This document shows, piece by piece, positions 15,353 to 32,935 of a DNA stretch of 64,000 nt. How positions within the stretch are numbered: the first letter of the stretch is position 1; each line of letters opens with the position of its first letter. The stretch is from assembly GCA_965153355.1 (NCBI GenBank), contig OZ231126.1:56110001-56174000 (forward strand). The letters run 5' to 3'. The notes below the pieces were generated by a model. That model was given only the letters and a program-made list of their open reading frames with translations. It was not told the origin of the DNA and did no database searches. The stretch comes from Flaccisagitta enflata (taxonomy: Eukaryota > Chaetognatha > Sagittoidea > Aphragmophora). The position numbers and the translations under genes were made by a program.

Positions 15353-15808
15353 TTCAATATTGCTCTTACGCAATTCTTCAAGGCGTTGCTCCATCTCAAT
15401 TTCATTTGAAGTTCAACAAACAACATAAAAAATATGTTTTTTTTTTTCCTCTTAAAATTTCATTCTCTCTTGATGCATAAACCTTCGACACCAACTTCCT
15501 CCAGGAGGAAACCTCGCCGTGGCCTCGCCCCCCCCCCTCTCCCCCCGCTCCCTCCACCACCCGTGGCCTCGGCCCCCCCTCCCCCCTCTCCCTCCACCAC
15601 CCGTAGCGCCGACGGCCGCGGATTAATCGAAACTGAAATTTGAAAGGGAGTGAAAGAAAAACACTGAAAATGTCATATACAAACAAAAGCTGCGAAATTT
15701 TTTGATAATATATTTTTTTCATCTCTTTTCTTTTTTTGGCAGAAGAAAGTATACAAAGAAAAAAGATATTCGGGAATTTCCGCTCTCGAGTCGAATATTT
15801 TGCCATGC

Positions 15809-15810
<2 letters not shown>

Positions 15811-15859
<49 letters not shown>
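15811..15859 (+). repeat. (GA)n microsatellite
   Basis: About 24 units. Confidence 0.95.
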
Positions 15860-15860
<1 letters not shown>

Positions 15861-16439
15861 TGAAAGGGGGAAATGATCCAGACCCCTCGGGGTTGAGGAG
15901 ATAACAAAAGAGCAAAGAAATGATCGAAACTGAAAGAAATTTATATAATGAGAAGAAAATGGCGAAAAAAAGAGTCTGGTATATTTGGGCCAAAGCGCCC
16001 ACTGCAATTCCGAGCCCGACATTACAGAAGAGATAGAGTTTTATGATAAATATTGAAAGAAAGCAAAAACTTGAAATTGTGCATGTCAGACTTGAATGAC
16101 CCCAAAGCAATGAAGTATCGATTTTCAACCTCGGACTGAGGCTCCAATGACCGTTATCATACTAAAGGAAATCCAAAGTGTATCATGATTTGAAATATAA
16201 ACTAAGTTCCACGCAACCTTATGCAAGGAAACATAGATTCAGCTCTGGCAATTGATCAATATCAAGAGCTAGACAAAATGGTGTCTAGTAGACTAGTAAT
16301 TGGCGGATAACTCTCATTTCCGCCTCATGGCTGTCACTAAAACACTTCCGCCGCCAGACGGATCAAACTTTTTCGTGGATTCTCTCCCCCGCGTCATGTT
16401 ACTAGGTCCTTGCAAATCTCCACTTACACCTCCATTGCA

Positions 16440-16550
<111 letters not shown>

Positions 16551-16847
16551 CTTTACCGACAGCTGCCTTTGATGTTGTGTGTTATTTTCCTAATTCTTTT
16601 TATTTTGCCTCATTGTTCCTTTGTTCGCGTTAATCTATCCTTTATTTCTTTTCTCTCCTTTCCTTTCTTCTCTCTCACGCCTCCGTTTAACCGCGCGTCC
16701 AATATGTCGGAAATTTCCTCCTTATTTTATCCATTTCTCTCATTCTATTATGTTCTCTTTTTTTTTCTGTTCCCTCTTTTTTTTCCTGTTCTCGTTTCTG
16801 TTTGTTCTTTCATTTTCTGTCCATTTTCTGTCTGTTTTTCTTCTCTC

Positions 16848-17125
<278 letters not shown>

Positions 17126-17514
17126 TATCTCTCGTTATGTCCTGCCGTTCGCCCTATCTTGGTATAAGTTGTTCGCTCTACTATCATATTCTCTGGCCGT
17201 CCTGTAAACTATTTTCTTATTTTGATTTCACCCTTCACTCACCATCAAGGAAGACAAGAAAGTTAGCAGTAGGCACAGCTAGCTGTAATGCGCTACATAT
17301 CAACGACAAGCAACCTTTCTAGATAGAGAGATAATACTATTTATATGATATTATATCAAAATGGAGTTGCAAAAGTTCTGCGTTGTGCGAAATCAAATAA
17401 CTATCCCGAACTGAAGAACTGATTCTTGGATTTTGACTCAAAGGTTAGGTCTTATCTCAAGAGACTTACTCGATCGAGTCTATCATCTCTGATCGGCTTT
17501 ACCTCAAGAGGTGT

Positions 17515-17515
<1 letters not shown>

Positions 17516-17601
<86 letters not shown>
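17516..17601 (+). repeat. (CT)n microsatellite
   Basis: About 42 units; a short (GCC)n run follows at 17637-17664. Confidence 0.97.
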
Positions 17602-17603
<2 letters not shown>

Positions 17604-17850
17604 GATTATCCGAGGTAAGGTCAAAATTGCCCGCGCCGCTGCCGCCGCCGCCGCCGCCGCCGCAGCAGCACAAAAAGAAGCATCTGCAGCAGTGAGGATA
17701 TTTACCTCAGCAACAGCATCAGCAGCATTCTTTTAACACTCGCTGCTGCCACCTATTTTGTGCAGTGAGAGGAAAACTTTCGCTTTCCAAAAACAAGAAA
17801 AAGGGAATTGAATGAGAACAGAAGAGAAGGGAATTAAGAAATAAGAGAAA

Positions 17851-18023
17851 CAAGGCCGGATACACGGCCAATACCAGTCGCGGACGGGTGGGCAGGGGCG
17901 GAAATGCGCGTTTTCACACTTTCCAACTCGATCACCACGGACCAACCGACCGACCAACCGACCAACCGACCAACGGACGGACGGACAAAGCCTCTTATAG
18001 AGTCGCTTGTCCGCGACTAAAAA
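17851..18023 (+). repeat. R1 copy d, full length
   Basis: CAAGGCCGGATACACGG start, arm AGTCGCGGACGG, box GGGCAGGGGCGGAAATGC, an expanded (CCAA/CCGA)n core, and terminal AGTCGCTTGTCCGCGACT with AAAAA. Confidence 0.8.
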
Positions 18024-18089
18024 GATCTTTGACAAACGGCGAAGCAAAAGCTTTTATCGAGCAACTACGGAGCCGATCTGTCTGACGAG

Positions 18090-18091
<2 letters not shown>

Positions 18092-18141
<50 letters not shown>
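18092..18141 (+). repeat. (GA)n microsatellite
   Basis: About 25 units, 70 bp after R1 copy d. Confidence 0.95.
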
Positions 18142-18142
<1 letters not shown>

Positions 18143-18265
18143 ATTCAGATTGCGCGAGGTGATTTCTTAAGTTGAAGTACGTAATATGTGTGAAAGAAAA
18201 ACCAGTGGACATAATCTTATCGGTTAAACTTGGAGTCACGCTGTCTAACAAAATCGATGTGAGTG

Positions 18266-18268
<3 letters not shown>

Positions 18269-18304
<36 letters not shown>
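18269..18304 (+). repeat. (GA)n microsatellite
   Basis: About 18 units. Confidence 0.94.
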
Positions 18305-18306
<2 letters not shown>

Positions 18307-18800
18307 TTGATCTTTGATCCGTCGATTATGGAAAACCGTGGGGCGCAATCATAGCGACGACGACCATAAAGGTGGGGTTAATGATGTTATTACCAGTAGC
18401 AGTAAAGCATTTGGTACGAAGGCACAATTCTATGGTTGGTTCTTGAATGCATTTCATGATTTGATTGAATTACTCTTGAAATTTACACTTATCCAGCCCC
18501 GTTGCCCCCTCCCCCTTCTTCCTTTGGCTCTAACCCCCCCCCCCCCCCATTTTTTTTCTACCACCCGCTGGTTTTTGGAGCAACAACACGAAAACGCAGA
18601 GAATAAGTTTTTCTTTTTCTTTGTCTCGCGAGAAAAAAAAACTTCCGAAGGGTCATCAATTTGATCCCGCAAAAATTTTCTCGTTTTAGAATAATTTGGG
18701 CTTGACCTTTCCAGCAAATTTGAAATCTTTTTCTTTATGCCTCGTTTTGTGTCTAACCGACCGAGTTCTTTTTTTTTTCCAGGTCTTTTCTCTCCCTCCA

Positions 18801-20144
<1,344 letters not shown>

Positions 20145-20420
20145 TTTTCTTCTTCCTCTTCTTCTTCTTCTATTTCTTCTTCTTCGTCTTCTTCCTCTTC
20201 TTCTTCTTCTATTTCTTCTTCTTCCTCTTCTTCTTCTTCTATTTCTTCTTCTTCTTCTTCTTCTTCTTCTTCTTCTTCTTCTTCTTCTTCTTCTTCTTCT
20301 TCTTCTTCTTCTTCTCCTTCTGCTTCTTCTTCTTCTTCTTCTTCTTCTTCTTCTTCTTCTTCTTCTTCTTCTTCTTCTTCTTCTTCTTCTTCTTCTTCTT
20401 CTTCTTCTTCTTCGTCTTCT
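20145..20420 (+). repeat. (CTT)n microsatellite
   Basis: About 90 units with ATT, CCT and CGT variants clustered at the left. Confidence 0.97.
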
Positions 20421-20921
20421 TTCCTCTCCACTACCTCCTCTGCTTCCCACATTCTCCGCCTCCTATTTTTCCAGGCAGTTTGACTCTGGGGAGCGACTGG
20501 CGAGGGGAAATGTTTTGAATTAGTCCAATGTAATTAAAGTTTACGAGGGGGAGGAACTGCCGAGTGCCGAGAGAGAGTCTATACCCCAGTCTAGCCGATT
20601 TGAACTCTCTCTCTCTCTCTCTCGCTCGCTTTTTCCGTCGTTAATTTCCTTACAATGTCCTTCCACTGCATTTAAAGATGGACATCGTGGCACAGTCGCA
20701 TTCGCTTCTTTAACGATATTCTATGGTTGAGGCTCTTCTCTGTTGCACGTGCAGTGTCGCGTACTCGTCCAGTTGAGCACAACTATGCAATCGTGCAACT
20801 GGCCTCAGTTTGATCTGAATTTATTAACCGAGTTACAATCAAGCATTCATGATGAGTTCATCACCTCTCTCTCTCTCTACCAAGTTTCCTCCCCAAGTTT
20901 TGTGTCTATTTGTGCTCATAG

Positions 20922-22619
<1,698 letters not shown>

Positions 22620-22809
22620 TGACGTAAATTAACACTTAAACCATAAAATGACCTCAGAAACTCCTCCGGTTGACGCCAAGTTCAAAACGCTCTCCAGAAT
22701 TCAAATTTTCTTCTTCATCTTTCTTTTCTCCTCTCTTTTGAATTTTAGATTAAACTTTTTTTTCCTCTCAATTTTGAAGCGCTCTGAAGGTGGTGACTGA
22801 AAAAGATCA

Positions 22810-22810
<1 letters not shown>

Positions 22811-22849
<39 letters not shown>
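22811..22849 (+). repeat. (GA)n microsatellite
   Basis: About 19 units. Confidence 0.94.
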
Positions 22850-22852
<3 letters not shown>

Positions 22853-23429
22853 GAACTTCATGAAGATAACCCATAGAGACACTGATAATTGAGTACTTTG
22901 TTGAGCGGTATGAAAAGAAAATTGTCATGTTCTTTTGGGATTCTATTTTCTCTTTTTTTCTCAAGCACCTCTTGCTGTTTTTCTTTAAGCCATACACATT
23001 ATTTATACCAGTTCAAAAATCCATCCATGTATGGACATGAAGCAATTTTGAAAAATGGAGAAGTTCAATAAAAACATCCAAAAATTGGGCACTCACGCTC
23101 GTGGTTATTATTTATCGTCTCTAAAGGGCATTAATTCACGACAAACCATCGTATAGCAATTACAAAACCCACCCTCCTTCACCCTTTACCCCCTCATCCA
23201 GCCAAATCCTCCTTCTCTCACTCTCTCTCTGTCATCCCCGGAGAATCGGCTCTGGGGTACTCCGTAATTATGAGAGAATTTTCCTTTGTTCTGCCCTTTT
23301 CTGCTCAGCGATGACGGCGATAAGGACGGTGGGGACGACGGAGGTCTGGGTGGTGGCGCGGGGTTGTCAACGGCGATGATGACGATGATGGCGTAGACGA
23401 CGACGATGACAACGGCGATGACAACATTT

Positions 23430-23455
23430 AAGGCGGCGGCGGCTGCGGCGGCTGC

Positions 23456-23486
<31 letters not shown>

Positions 23487-23490
23487 GCCA
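23430..23490 (+). repeat. (GGC)n-rich tract
   Basis: GCGGCGGCTGCGGCGG-type triplets. It would encode poly-Ala, but the surrounding frame has no other protein character. Confidence 0.85.
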
Positions 23491-23609
23491 TGTTGGCGAC
23501 ACTGATGAGGACGGCAGCCAGATTCCCATTCGCCAATGAATTCATCGCCACAACCAGAAAAACGGAATTTTTAATTTCCTTCCTTTGAAACGCGCCGGAT
23601 CGCTCAGAT

Positions 23610-23610
<1 letters not shown>

Positions 23611-23692
<82 letters not shown>
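23611..23692 (+). repeat. (GA)n microsatellite
   Basis: About 40 units. Confidence 0.97.
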
Positions 23693-23693
<1 letters not shown>

Positions 23694-24219
23694 CCCCCCC
23701 CCACACACACTCATTCCCTTTGATGATGGCTATCAACATTTTCCGTTGTCGTTCCCATTTAGCCTTTGTATCGTTGACGCGGCGGGATTTTTGATGAGTG
23801 GCTTTTAGAACTCTATTATCGCTTCCTATTGGTGCACTAACTGCGCTTCCTGCATGGCAGCCATCCTGCCCTTCAACACTGTACACCAAGTATCACGAAA
23901 TTCAGTCGGGTTTTTTTTTTTATCGCCATGGATACAAAAGTGAATTTACGTGCAATGTCACTCGCGCGGGGAATTGCAATAGAAGCTTTGCGTGTATTAT
24001 AGCTCGTCGTCGCGTATCAATATCGACCGGTGATGGAGTTAACTATGTTGACCTCTACGTGGATGTTTGCGTATTGTATGCTCAATGGCGCTTGCATGTA
24101 TTGAATGCATTGAGATTGCGTTTTATCACTGAGTGCGCGCCTTCGTCGTTGCCTCTGTTGCTTTCGCTTTTTTTTCCGGCTTCCGCTTCTTCCTCTGTTG
24201 GTCGCTCTTTGCTTTGTAT

Positions 24220-24371
<152 letters not shown>

Positions 24372-24495
24372 TTGCTGCTCTCAGGTCCGCCACCTCATTT
24401 TGCCTCTGATCTAAAGAGACGATAATCTGGTTGTTTGACGCGTCTCTGCATCTAGAGACTCAATTTACATTGGGCGGGCAAGCAGGAGATGCAAG

Positions 24496-25215
24496 ACACC
24501 GATAAACGCACTCACTGAAATTCGAGGGAAGGAGAGGAATATGAAAGGGAAAGGGAAGAGAAGGAAAGGAAGGAAAGGAAGGAAAGGAAGGAAGGAAAGG
24601 AAGGAAAGGAAGGAAAGGAAGGAAAGGAAGCAAAGAGATGGCGATACCGATAAACGCACTCACTGAAATTCGAGGGAAGTAAAGGAATATGAAAGGGAAA
24701 GGAAAGGGAAGGAAAGGAAGGAAAGGAAGGAAAGGAAGGAAAGGAAGGAAAGGAAGGAAAGGAAGGAAAGGAAGGAAAGGAAGGAAAGGATGGAAGGAAA
24801 GGAAGGAAAGGAAGCAAAGAGATGGCGATACCGATAAACGCACTCACTGAAATTCGAGGGAAGTAAAGGAATATGAAAGGGAAAGGAAAGGGAAGGGAAG
24901 GAAGGAAAGGAAGGAAGGAAAGGAGGGAAAGGAAGGAGAGGAAGGTAAGGAAGGAAAGGGAAGGAAAGGAAGGAAAGGAAGGAAAGGAAGGAAAGGAAGG
25001 AAAGGAAGGAAAGGAAGGAAAGGATGGAAAGGAGGGAAGGAGATGGCCACACCGATAAACGCACTCACAGAAATTTGAGGGAAGGAGAGGAATATGAAAG
25101 GGAAAGGGAAGGGAAGGGAAAGGGAAGGGAAGAAAAGGGCAGGAAAGGGAAGGGAAGGGAGGGAAAGGGGAGGGAAGGGGTGGAAAGGGAAGGAAAGGAA
25201 GGGAAGGAAGAGAAG
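24496..25215 (+). repeat. Compound minisatellite: ~65-bp anchor plus (GGAAA)n, four units
   Basis: The anchor ACCGATAAACGCACTCAC...GGAATATGAAAGGGAAAGG occurs at about 24498, 24646, 24830 and 25050. Spacing grows 148, 184 and 220 bp because the (GGAAA/GGAAGG) stretch lengthens. A partial anchor lies near 25311. Confidence 0.8.
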
Positions 25216-25580
25216 AGTGCGATAGAGTGATAGACCGCGAACTAGAAAAGGAAAGAGAAAAGATAAGATGGAATAGGAAGAAGAGGTAGGAGGTAGTGAG
25301 TGGTGACAAAAATAAACGCACATAAGGGATGGTGGGAGGGAGAGGAAAGTGGAAAGGAAGAATAGATAGATTTAGAGTAGTATTGGAAAAAGATGAGAAG
25401 GAAGACGCTGAGGACCGGGCCAACATAGAATGGTGATAGTGACAATTAGATATAAGGATGACAGAGTTGAAGGCATGGGAGTTGGTGATAAATGTGATGG
25501 ATGGAATCAAAGACACTTTTTCCGGTGAGAAGTGAATCTAAAAGGTGCTAGTGGAGAAGATGAAATGGAGGTAAGCGAAT

Positions 25581-25584
<4 letters not shown>

Positions 25585-25631
<47 letters not shown>
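25585..25631 (+). repeat. (GA)n microsatellite
   Basis: About 23 units. Confidence 0.95.
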
Positions 25632-25634
<3 letters not shown>

Positions 25635-25939
25635 CACCTTTTTATTCCTTCAATAAACATGCTTGAATCGATTTTTATCCGTGTTTCGACTTAATTTTCG
25701 GGTTTTTTCCCCTCTTTTCTGCTCTGCTTGAGTCTCTTTTAAAAGGCTATGTAAAGGAGATCTTTTTTCGATTTTTGCCCTTTTCCTGATATATGAGAGA
25801 CGACCGCCCTCTCGCCGGTCTTTTTTGAAAAGGGGGATGACAAGGTAAAAGAGAGAGAGAGTGTGTGTGTCTCCCCCACGATACACTTTTTTTTATCGAT
25901 CGCCCACGAACCTACCGCGTCTCGCCTCTTTTCACGTAC

Positions 25940-26530
25940 AATGAGGCGCCGCCAGAGCGCACTCGCTAATCAGGCATGCCCATCTATAAAACATACTGCT
26001 CGACTAAAAAAAAAGTCGCACCCTTTTTTGAGTTGATGAATGAGAAAAAAAAATCATATGAACATTTTTCTGTTTAAGTGATTTTAAAGATTTTCAAATT
26101 GTCTTTTATTCTAGACCTATCCAAGATCTGTATCTCAAACGTTTTAGGAGCTAGAGCTTGTCAAAGCTATCTTCTAATTTGTAAAAATGCTCACTTTTCA
26201 ATATGATTGCACACTGCTAATGGCAATGTTTGTACTCATTCTTATGCCATTTCTAAATGAATAAAGCTAGAATTACCAGATTAGAGTTAAAGGAAAGATC
26301 TTTTCAAGAGCTTACTAACGGTTTAAGATCTTAATCAATTTTTTTGAAATTCAATATGACAATTTGCCTTTTTAAAGTGCGGCTTTTTTATTGAGTCGAG
26401 TAGTTCACCCTACTTTCCCATGAGGGATTTTGTAGTTACTTTTAGATTGCCAATGAATCAGCTTCACCACAAGACATGATTTGCTCAGTCTGTTGAAATG
26501 CGCTCTAGTGAATCTCAACTATACTTTATT
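25940..26530 (+). repeat. R3 dispersed repeat, copy 2 (longer)
   Basis: GCCAGAGCGCACTCGCTAAT, CAGGCATGCCC at the left and GAGGGATTTTGTAGTTACTT with GAAATGCGCTCTAGTGAAT at the right. The extra middle part is AT-rich with no frame. Confidence 0.65.
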
Positions 26531-27159
26531 CGTTGATGAAAAGGCGTCAGATTTTTGCCACCAAAGCAGTGGGCGTGAATTCTTACACTGGTTATGCGAT
26601 CATGCGAGACTACAGGCCAAGTAATGGGTCCATGTCCATGTCCATGTCCAGAACTGAACCCACCAGGGCATTCTTGATATTCATCCCAATTACTGAGTGA
26701 TTTCAACAACCCCCCCTCATCCTTCTCCCTCTTTTACCCTTTACACCCTCCAACATCACATGACTGTTTTTATCAGAACATTTCGTCTTTTCTCCCCTCA
26801 TTTTTTTTTCTTTCTCCCTTTTCAGCAGCAAAGGACGGAAATCGATGTAGTTTCGATTCGAGGCGAGTTCCGGAGGTCAATACCAACCAAACGGATTCTA
26901 TCTTTTCTCCCGATTTTCCTTTCTACAACATTTCTCTTTTCTTCTTTACACGTTCCTTTGGGACATTTTGTGGTCTTTTTTCCTTGCGCTTTTACGTTCC
27001 ATTTTCTGTGTCTTTACATAGTATTTAGCCATAATTGCACCATTCAACGTCATTCAATGTATGGTCAAGTGCAAATTTCACTTTGAAGCGCATAGATTCT
27101 CCAGATTTTCCTTCTCATTTCCCCTTGTTTTTAACAGATTTAACTTCCTACCCGCTCTA

Positions 27160-27266
<107 letters not shown>

Positions 27267-27486
27267 CGTCATTACATATTTCTCCTCGTTTCATCTCCTA
27301 TCAAAAAAGAAAAAAAAATTCCTCCCTCACTTTTATATTAAATACATTTCGACGGGTCTCACTTTTTGAAATATGAAAATCATTTTACTCGCGTTTTTAT
27401 GCGAAAAATTTCGCTTAAAGGTCGTTTTCTTTTATTCTATTTCAATTTCTCCTTTCTCGCCCTTCCTTAGCTTCTTTGCTGCTGTC

Positions 27487-27500
27487 TCTCTTTCTTTCAT

Positions 27501-27576
<76 letters not shown>

Positions 27577-27593
27577 GCTTTCTTACCTTTTTT

Positions 27594-27672
<79 letters not shown>

Positions 27673-27700
27673 ATCTTTCTTTCTTTCTTTCTTTCTTTCG
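27487..27700 (+). repeat. (TTTC)n microsatellite
   Basis: About 50 units with a TTGCTTTCTTACC interruption near 27575. Confidence 0.97.
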
Positions 27701-27997
27701 TTTGTTATCTTTTTATTTTCCTCACTAGGCGCAAATCACCCCTCTCGATCTCTCTTTTCTTCTTTTTGTCTTCTTTCCAGACTAGTCTGTTTGCTTTCAT
27801 GAAAAAGCTTAAGAAAACGAGTGGCAAATTATCATAACCTTTCCATTACGATTTCCGTCGAAGGGTTTCTTCATACTTGTGCTTTACATCTAAAATGGGA
27901 ACTACTCGTATAAACTACACTGGTGATGGTAAGGGCTTCTATTTCAGGCCCATTCGCAGCCCCTCTCTTCTCTTATTCAAACCCTAACCCGTCCCTC

Positions 27998-28101
<104 letters not shown>

Positions 28102-28523
28102 CTGTTGCATCCATTTGGCGTCCATCGGACCACGCCTCCTCGATACATTCATGCCGAGATGGAAAAAGCGGTAAAAACGGGGAAAGAGCCAATGATAGTG
28201 GTGACAGTGGAATAAGGGTGATAGTGGTGGCAGCAGCGTTGCAACGATGGGTGTGGCGTTAGCGCAGTGTATTGGTTATGGTGATTAGAGCAATAAAGTA
28301 ATGATGATAACGGCCAATTATCGATGGTGGCATTAACTGATGATGGTAGATATTGTTGAGGTCGGCCACAGTCACAGAGCTGGAAAAGGGGAAAGTGGTC
28401 ATAAGTACGAGTGATAGACATAAGATGGAACACCCTGAGCTGAAAAACTAAAGAACTTATACCTATAGACATTTTGGAATGCTATGGCATGGTAGTTTAC
28501 CTACCTTATTCATACAAGTCTGG

Positions 28524-29889
<1,366 letters not shown>

Positions 29890-30438
29890 TTTACTTTGTC
29901 GCACTCCATTTCCTTATCACGTCTAACTGACATCAAGGGACTCTTACCCTTTGGAAAAGTGTAAGATTGAGTAAATCGATGCTTCAAGGCAAAAAAGTTG
30001 GTTTAAAAGGTGATTTCCCGAGTCAACTTTCGTCGCTTGGAAAGTAGAGAATAAAGAAGAAAAAAGGTAGAAAAAACGGCAAAAGAAAACTAGCATTAAC
30101 CGGGAAATTTGCTCTTTTGACAATCGAATATTTCCTTTCGTTATTCTCAATCGAAAGAGAGTCGATTTCCAGACCGACCGATTTAGAAGTAAAGAGGGAG
30201 AAGAAAAAGAAGGAGATGAAGAAGAATAAGAGGGAGAAGGAGAAGGAGGAAAAGCTAGAGAAGAAGAAGAGGGAGAGTAAGAAAAACAAAAAGAAAAAGA
30301 AAAGAAGGGGGAAAGAAAAAGAAAGAAATAGAAATAGAAAAAAAAAAAAAAAAAAAAGAAAAAGAAAAAGAAAAAGAAAAAGAACAAGTAACCCGGGGTT
30401 ACAACGATGCGTCCACATGCTGGTTAGCTTGTAAATGA

Positions 30439-30552
<114 letters not shown>

Positions 30553-30618
30553 AACATTGCATCAGCCCAATGTCAGAAAATAAAATGATGAAATCGACTT
30601 TGCGATCGTTTGCGATCG

Positions 30619-30718
30619 TTTTTAACTCGAGCGTGACGGACCGACGGACCGACGGACCGACGGACCGACCGACGGACGGACAAAGCCTCTTATAGAGATG
30701 CGTGGACGCATCTAAAAA
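30619..30718 (+). repeat. R1 copy e, 3' part
   Basis: The core (GACGGACC)n and CAAAGCCTCTTATAGAG lead to a diverged terminal hairpin GATGCGTGGACGCATC, which is itself a perfect stem. The left part is missing. It is followed by (AAAATG)n and then copy f. Confidence 0.7.
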
Positions 30719-30720
30719 GA

Positions 30721-30815
30721 AAAAGAAAATGAAAATGAAAATGAAAATGAAAATGAAAATGAAAATGAAAATGAAAATGAAAATGAAAATGAAAATGAAA
30801 ATGAAAATGAAAATG
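30721..30815 (+). repeat. (AAAATG)n hexamer array
   Basis: About 15 near-perfect units exactly between R1 copies e and f. Confidence 0.96.
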
Positions 30816-30844
30816 CAAAAGAAATGATATAAAAAAGAAAAGAA

Positions 30845-30998
30845 CAAGGCCGGATACACGGCCACCAGTTGCGGACGGGTGGGCAGGGGCGGAAATGCGC
30901 GTTTTACCACTTTTCAACTCGAGCGTGACGGACGGACCGACGGACCGACCGACGGACGGACAAAGCCTCTTATAGAGTTGCGTGTCCGCAACTAAAAA
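30845..30998 (+). repeat. R1 copy f, GTTGC-arm variant
   Basis: Left arm AGTTGCGGACGG and terminal AGTTGCGTGTCCGCAACT: the C-to-T change in the arm is matched by G-to-A in the hairpin. The left flank AAAAAGAAAAGAA resembles the right flank AAAAAGAAAAAGAA, a possible target duplication. Confidence 0.8.
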
Positions 30999-31218
30999 GA
31001 AAAAGAAGAGGATGAAGAAGTAACAGTATAAAAAGAAAAAGAAGAAGGAGAAGAAGAAGGAGAGGAAGAGGAGGAAGCGATCGAAAATAGGTGAGCAAAA
31101 AGAAAAAGGTAGAAGGCAGAAATCCAGAAATCCAGAAGAAGAAACAATTCCATGTCAATCGGTCGATAAATAGCAGAAAATCAACCGCAGAATTACGCTG
31201 TTCTATGCTGAGTGCAAA

Positions 31219-31219
<1 letters not shown>

Positions 31220-31259
<40 letters not shown>
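31220..31259 (+). repeat. (GA)n microsatellite in Mnx intron 1
   Basis: About 19 units, 125 bp inside the intron from the donor. Confidence 0.95.
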
Positions 31260-31265
<6 letters not shown>

Positions 31266-31377
31266 GACTCAGGTATGGATATCCTATGATGCAAAAAAGA
31301 AAAAAAAATCGAAGAGGATAGACTGAGAAACATTATTGATAAGATATGAGATCGGTAATTGTTGTTTTTTTTCTTTA

Positions 31378-31387
31378 ACTTACCGGG
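31378..31387 (-). other. Splice donor of Mnx exon 1
   Basis: On the minus strand the exon ends CCCG followed by GTAAGTTA, a near-consensus metazoan 5' splice site. The GT occupies 31383-31382. Translation past this point (KLKKKNNNYRSH and on) turns into low-complexity lysine/asparagine and then a (CT)n-encoded Ser-Leu repeat, which supports intron rather than coding sequence. Confidence 0.8.
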
Positions 31388-32935
31388 AAAGCTGCCGGGA
31401 TAATCGAGCGGGATTCTCGGCATATACATGGAGGTTCTGGCGAGCCATTCGGCGTAAGACAGTCCTTGCGTCTGCGCGGCTTTCAGCGCGTGTTCCGCCG
31501 GTGAAGGAAAATGAGGCGCCGAGTTGTAACCCGCGGCGCCGCCGGTCAGTCCCGCCGCCGCTGCCGCCGCCGCCGCGGCTTGCAACGCCGGATGCGGATG
31601 GCCGCCGCCTCCTCGGGCCGCGAGGTCGGCGGCCATCAATCCCGCGGCTGTCGCTGGAGAATGATGAGGCGAGTAAAACGCGGGATGTCCGGGAGGTCCG
31701 GGGCCGAAAAGCGAGGCGGCGGCGCCACCTGGACCGCCGCCAGCGCCGCCGTTGCCACCGGCGTTGGAAGTAAATGGAGGATGCAGAGCGGACCCGCTGC
31801 CGGGGCCGCCGCTGCCGGGACCACCGATGCCGCTGAATGGAGGGTGATGGACGTTGAGAAGGCCGGGACGAGGAATGATGCTAGATGGATGCAAAGACAA
31901 TTTACCGGCGGGGCCGACAGCGCCGATGGCGCCATTAACGACACCGGCGCCAATGGACACCGGCGGCAACATCGGCGGCGACCCGGCGCCAGAAGATCCC
32001 GCGCCCATCGGAGAATCGGCCCCACCTCGAGAATTCGCGCGTGAAGGCGACTTGGAAATGTCCGAGGAACCGGAAGGAGATGGGGGAGAGTTGACTAGAT
32101 TGTTGATCTGCATATTGGAGGAGGAAGTGGCCGAGGAGGAGGAAGGAGGCGGCGAGGAGGAGGAACGAGGAGGCAAAGAAGATGGAGCGGAATTGTTGTT
32201 ATTGTTATTGTTGTTGAGAAGATGAGGCGGAGTGTTGTTGTTGTTGTTAGCGCCACTGCTGTTGCTACCCAAAGAGGTGGGAGGTTTCGATGAGGAGGGG
32301 GAAGAGTTCGAGGATGAGGAAGAGGAGTTCGCCGAGGCGAGTATGCCGTTGTTACGCAGATGTTGTTGAAGATGTTGTTGCTGTTGGTTGTGATGATGTT
32401 GATGAAGCGCCGCTGCGGAAGTGGGTGAGAGTTTTCCGACTGCGAAAAGCGGGGACGTCGCGGCGTGATTCGACGCTGCGGCTGCGGTAGACGTCGAAAC
32501 AGCCGCCGCTGCCGCCGCGATGGCCGCGGCCGCCGTTTCCGGTTTGGCGAGTAAGTCGTCGATGCGAAAACTTTTATTATTGACGGCATTGTTCAGGTTG
32601 GCGGCCGCCGCTGCTGCTGCCGCCGCGGCTGCCGCGGCTCCGTCCAGTTTTCTCGGTACCGGAGACACCAAAGAAACGGGAGCGCCACCACCGGCGGCGC
32701 CGCCCGCCAATCGCGCGGCCGCGGCGATGGAAATGGGCGTGTGAGGAGCGTGACCAGTGAGAGCGCCGCTGAGGGCAGCGCCAGCCGCCGCCTGGGCCGC
32801 CAGTAAAGCCGCTGCGGCCGCGTGATGAGGGTGAGGATGACCCGCCATTGGATGAGGAGGACCCGGTTGATGCGCCATCGGAGGAGGCGGAAGACGACTA
32901 TGACGCATCGCCGGAGGAAGAGACGTTCCAGGCAT
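31384..32935 (-). CDS. Mnx: Probable Mnx (HB9/exex-like) homeobox gene, first coding exon, 517 codons plus 1 nt
   Basis: Mnx proteins are nuclear homeodomain transcription factors that repress through Groucho and act in motor-neuron and endoderm development (family knowledge). Seen here: Met at 32935; Ala/His-rich N-terminus; poly-Ala about residues 100-112; an eh1 motif FRIDDLLAKP at 123-132, close to vertebrate FRIDALLA; a His/Gln tract about 178-192; Ser and Asn tracts about 203-260; IIPRPGLL at 353-360, resembling LLPKPGFL of vertebrate Mnx1; a FYSPHHSPATAAG stretch; poly-Ala about 452-461; and WLARTSMYMPRIPLDYPG at 497-514, parallel to the Trp motif that precedes the Mnx homeodomain. The motifs are colinear with Mnx. 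The exon ends at 31384 in phase 1 at a GTAAGT donor, so the homeodomain must lie in a later exon. An upstream in-frame TTG (32950) is an unlikely start; ATG at 32935 is preferred. The exon is GC- and CpG-rich against an AT-rich flank. Another eh1-bearing ANTP-class family is possible. Confidence 0.72.

Noticed and set aside
31336-32225. Plus-strand frames opposite the Mnx exon
   Set aside because: They are antisense to a GC-rich exon with recognisable motifs and splice donor; composition (Arg, Ala, Gly) reflects the complement.
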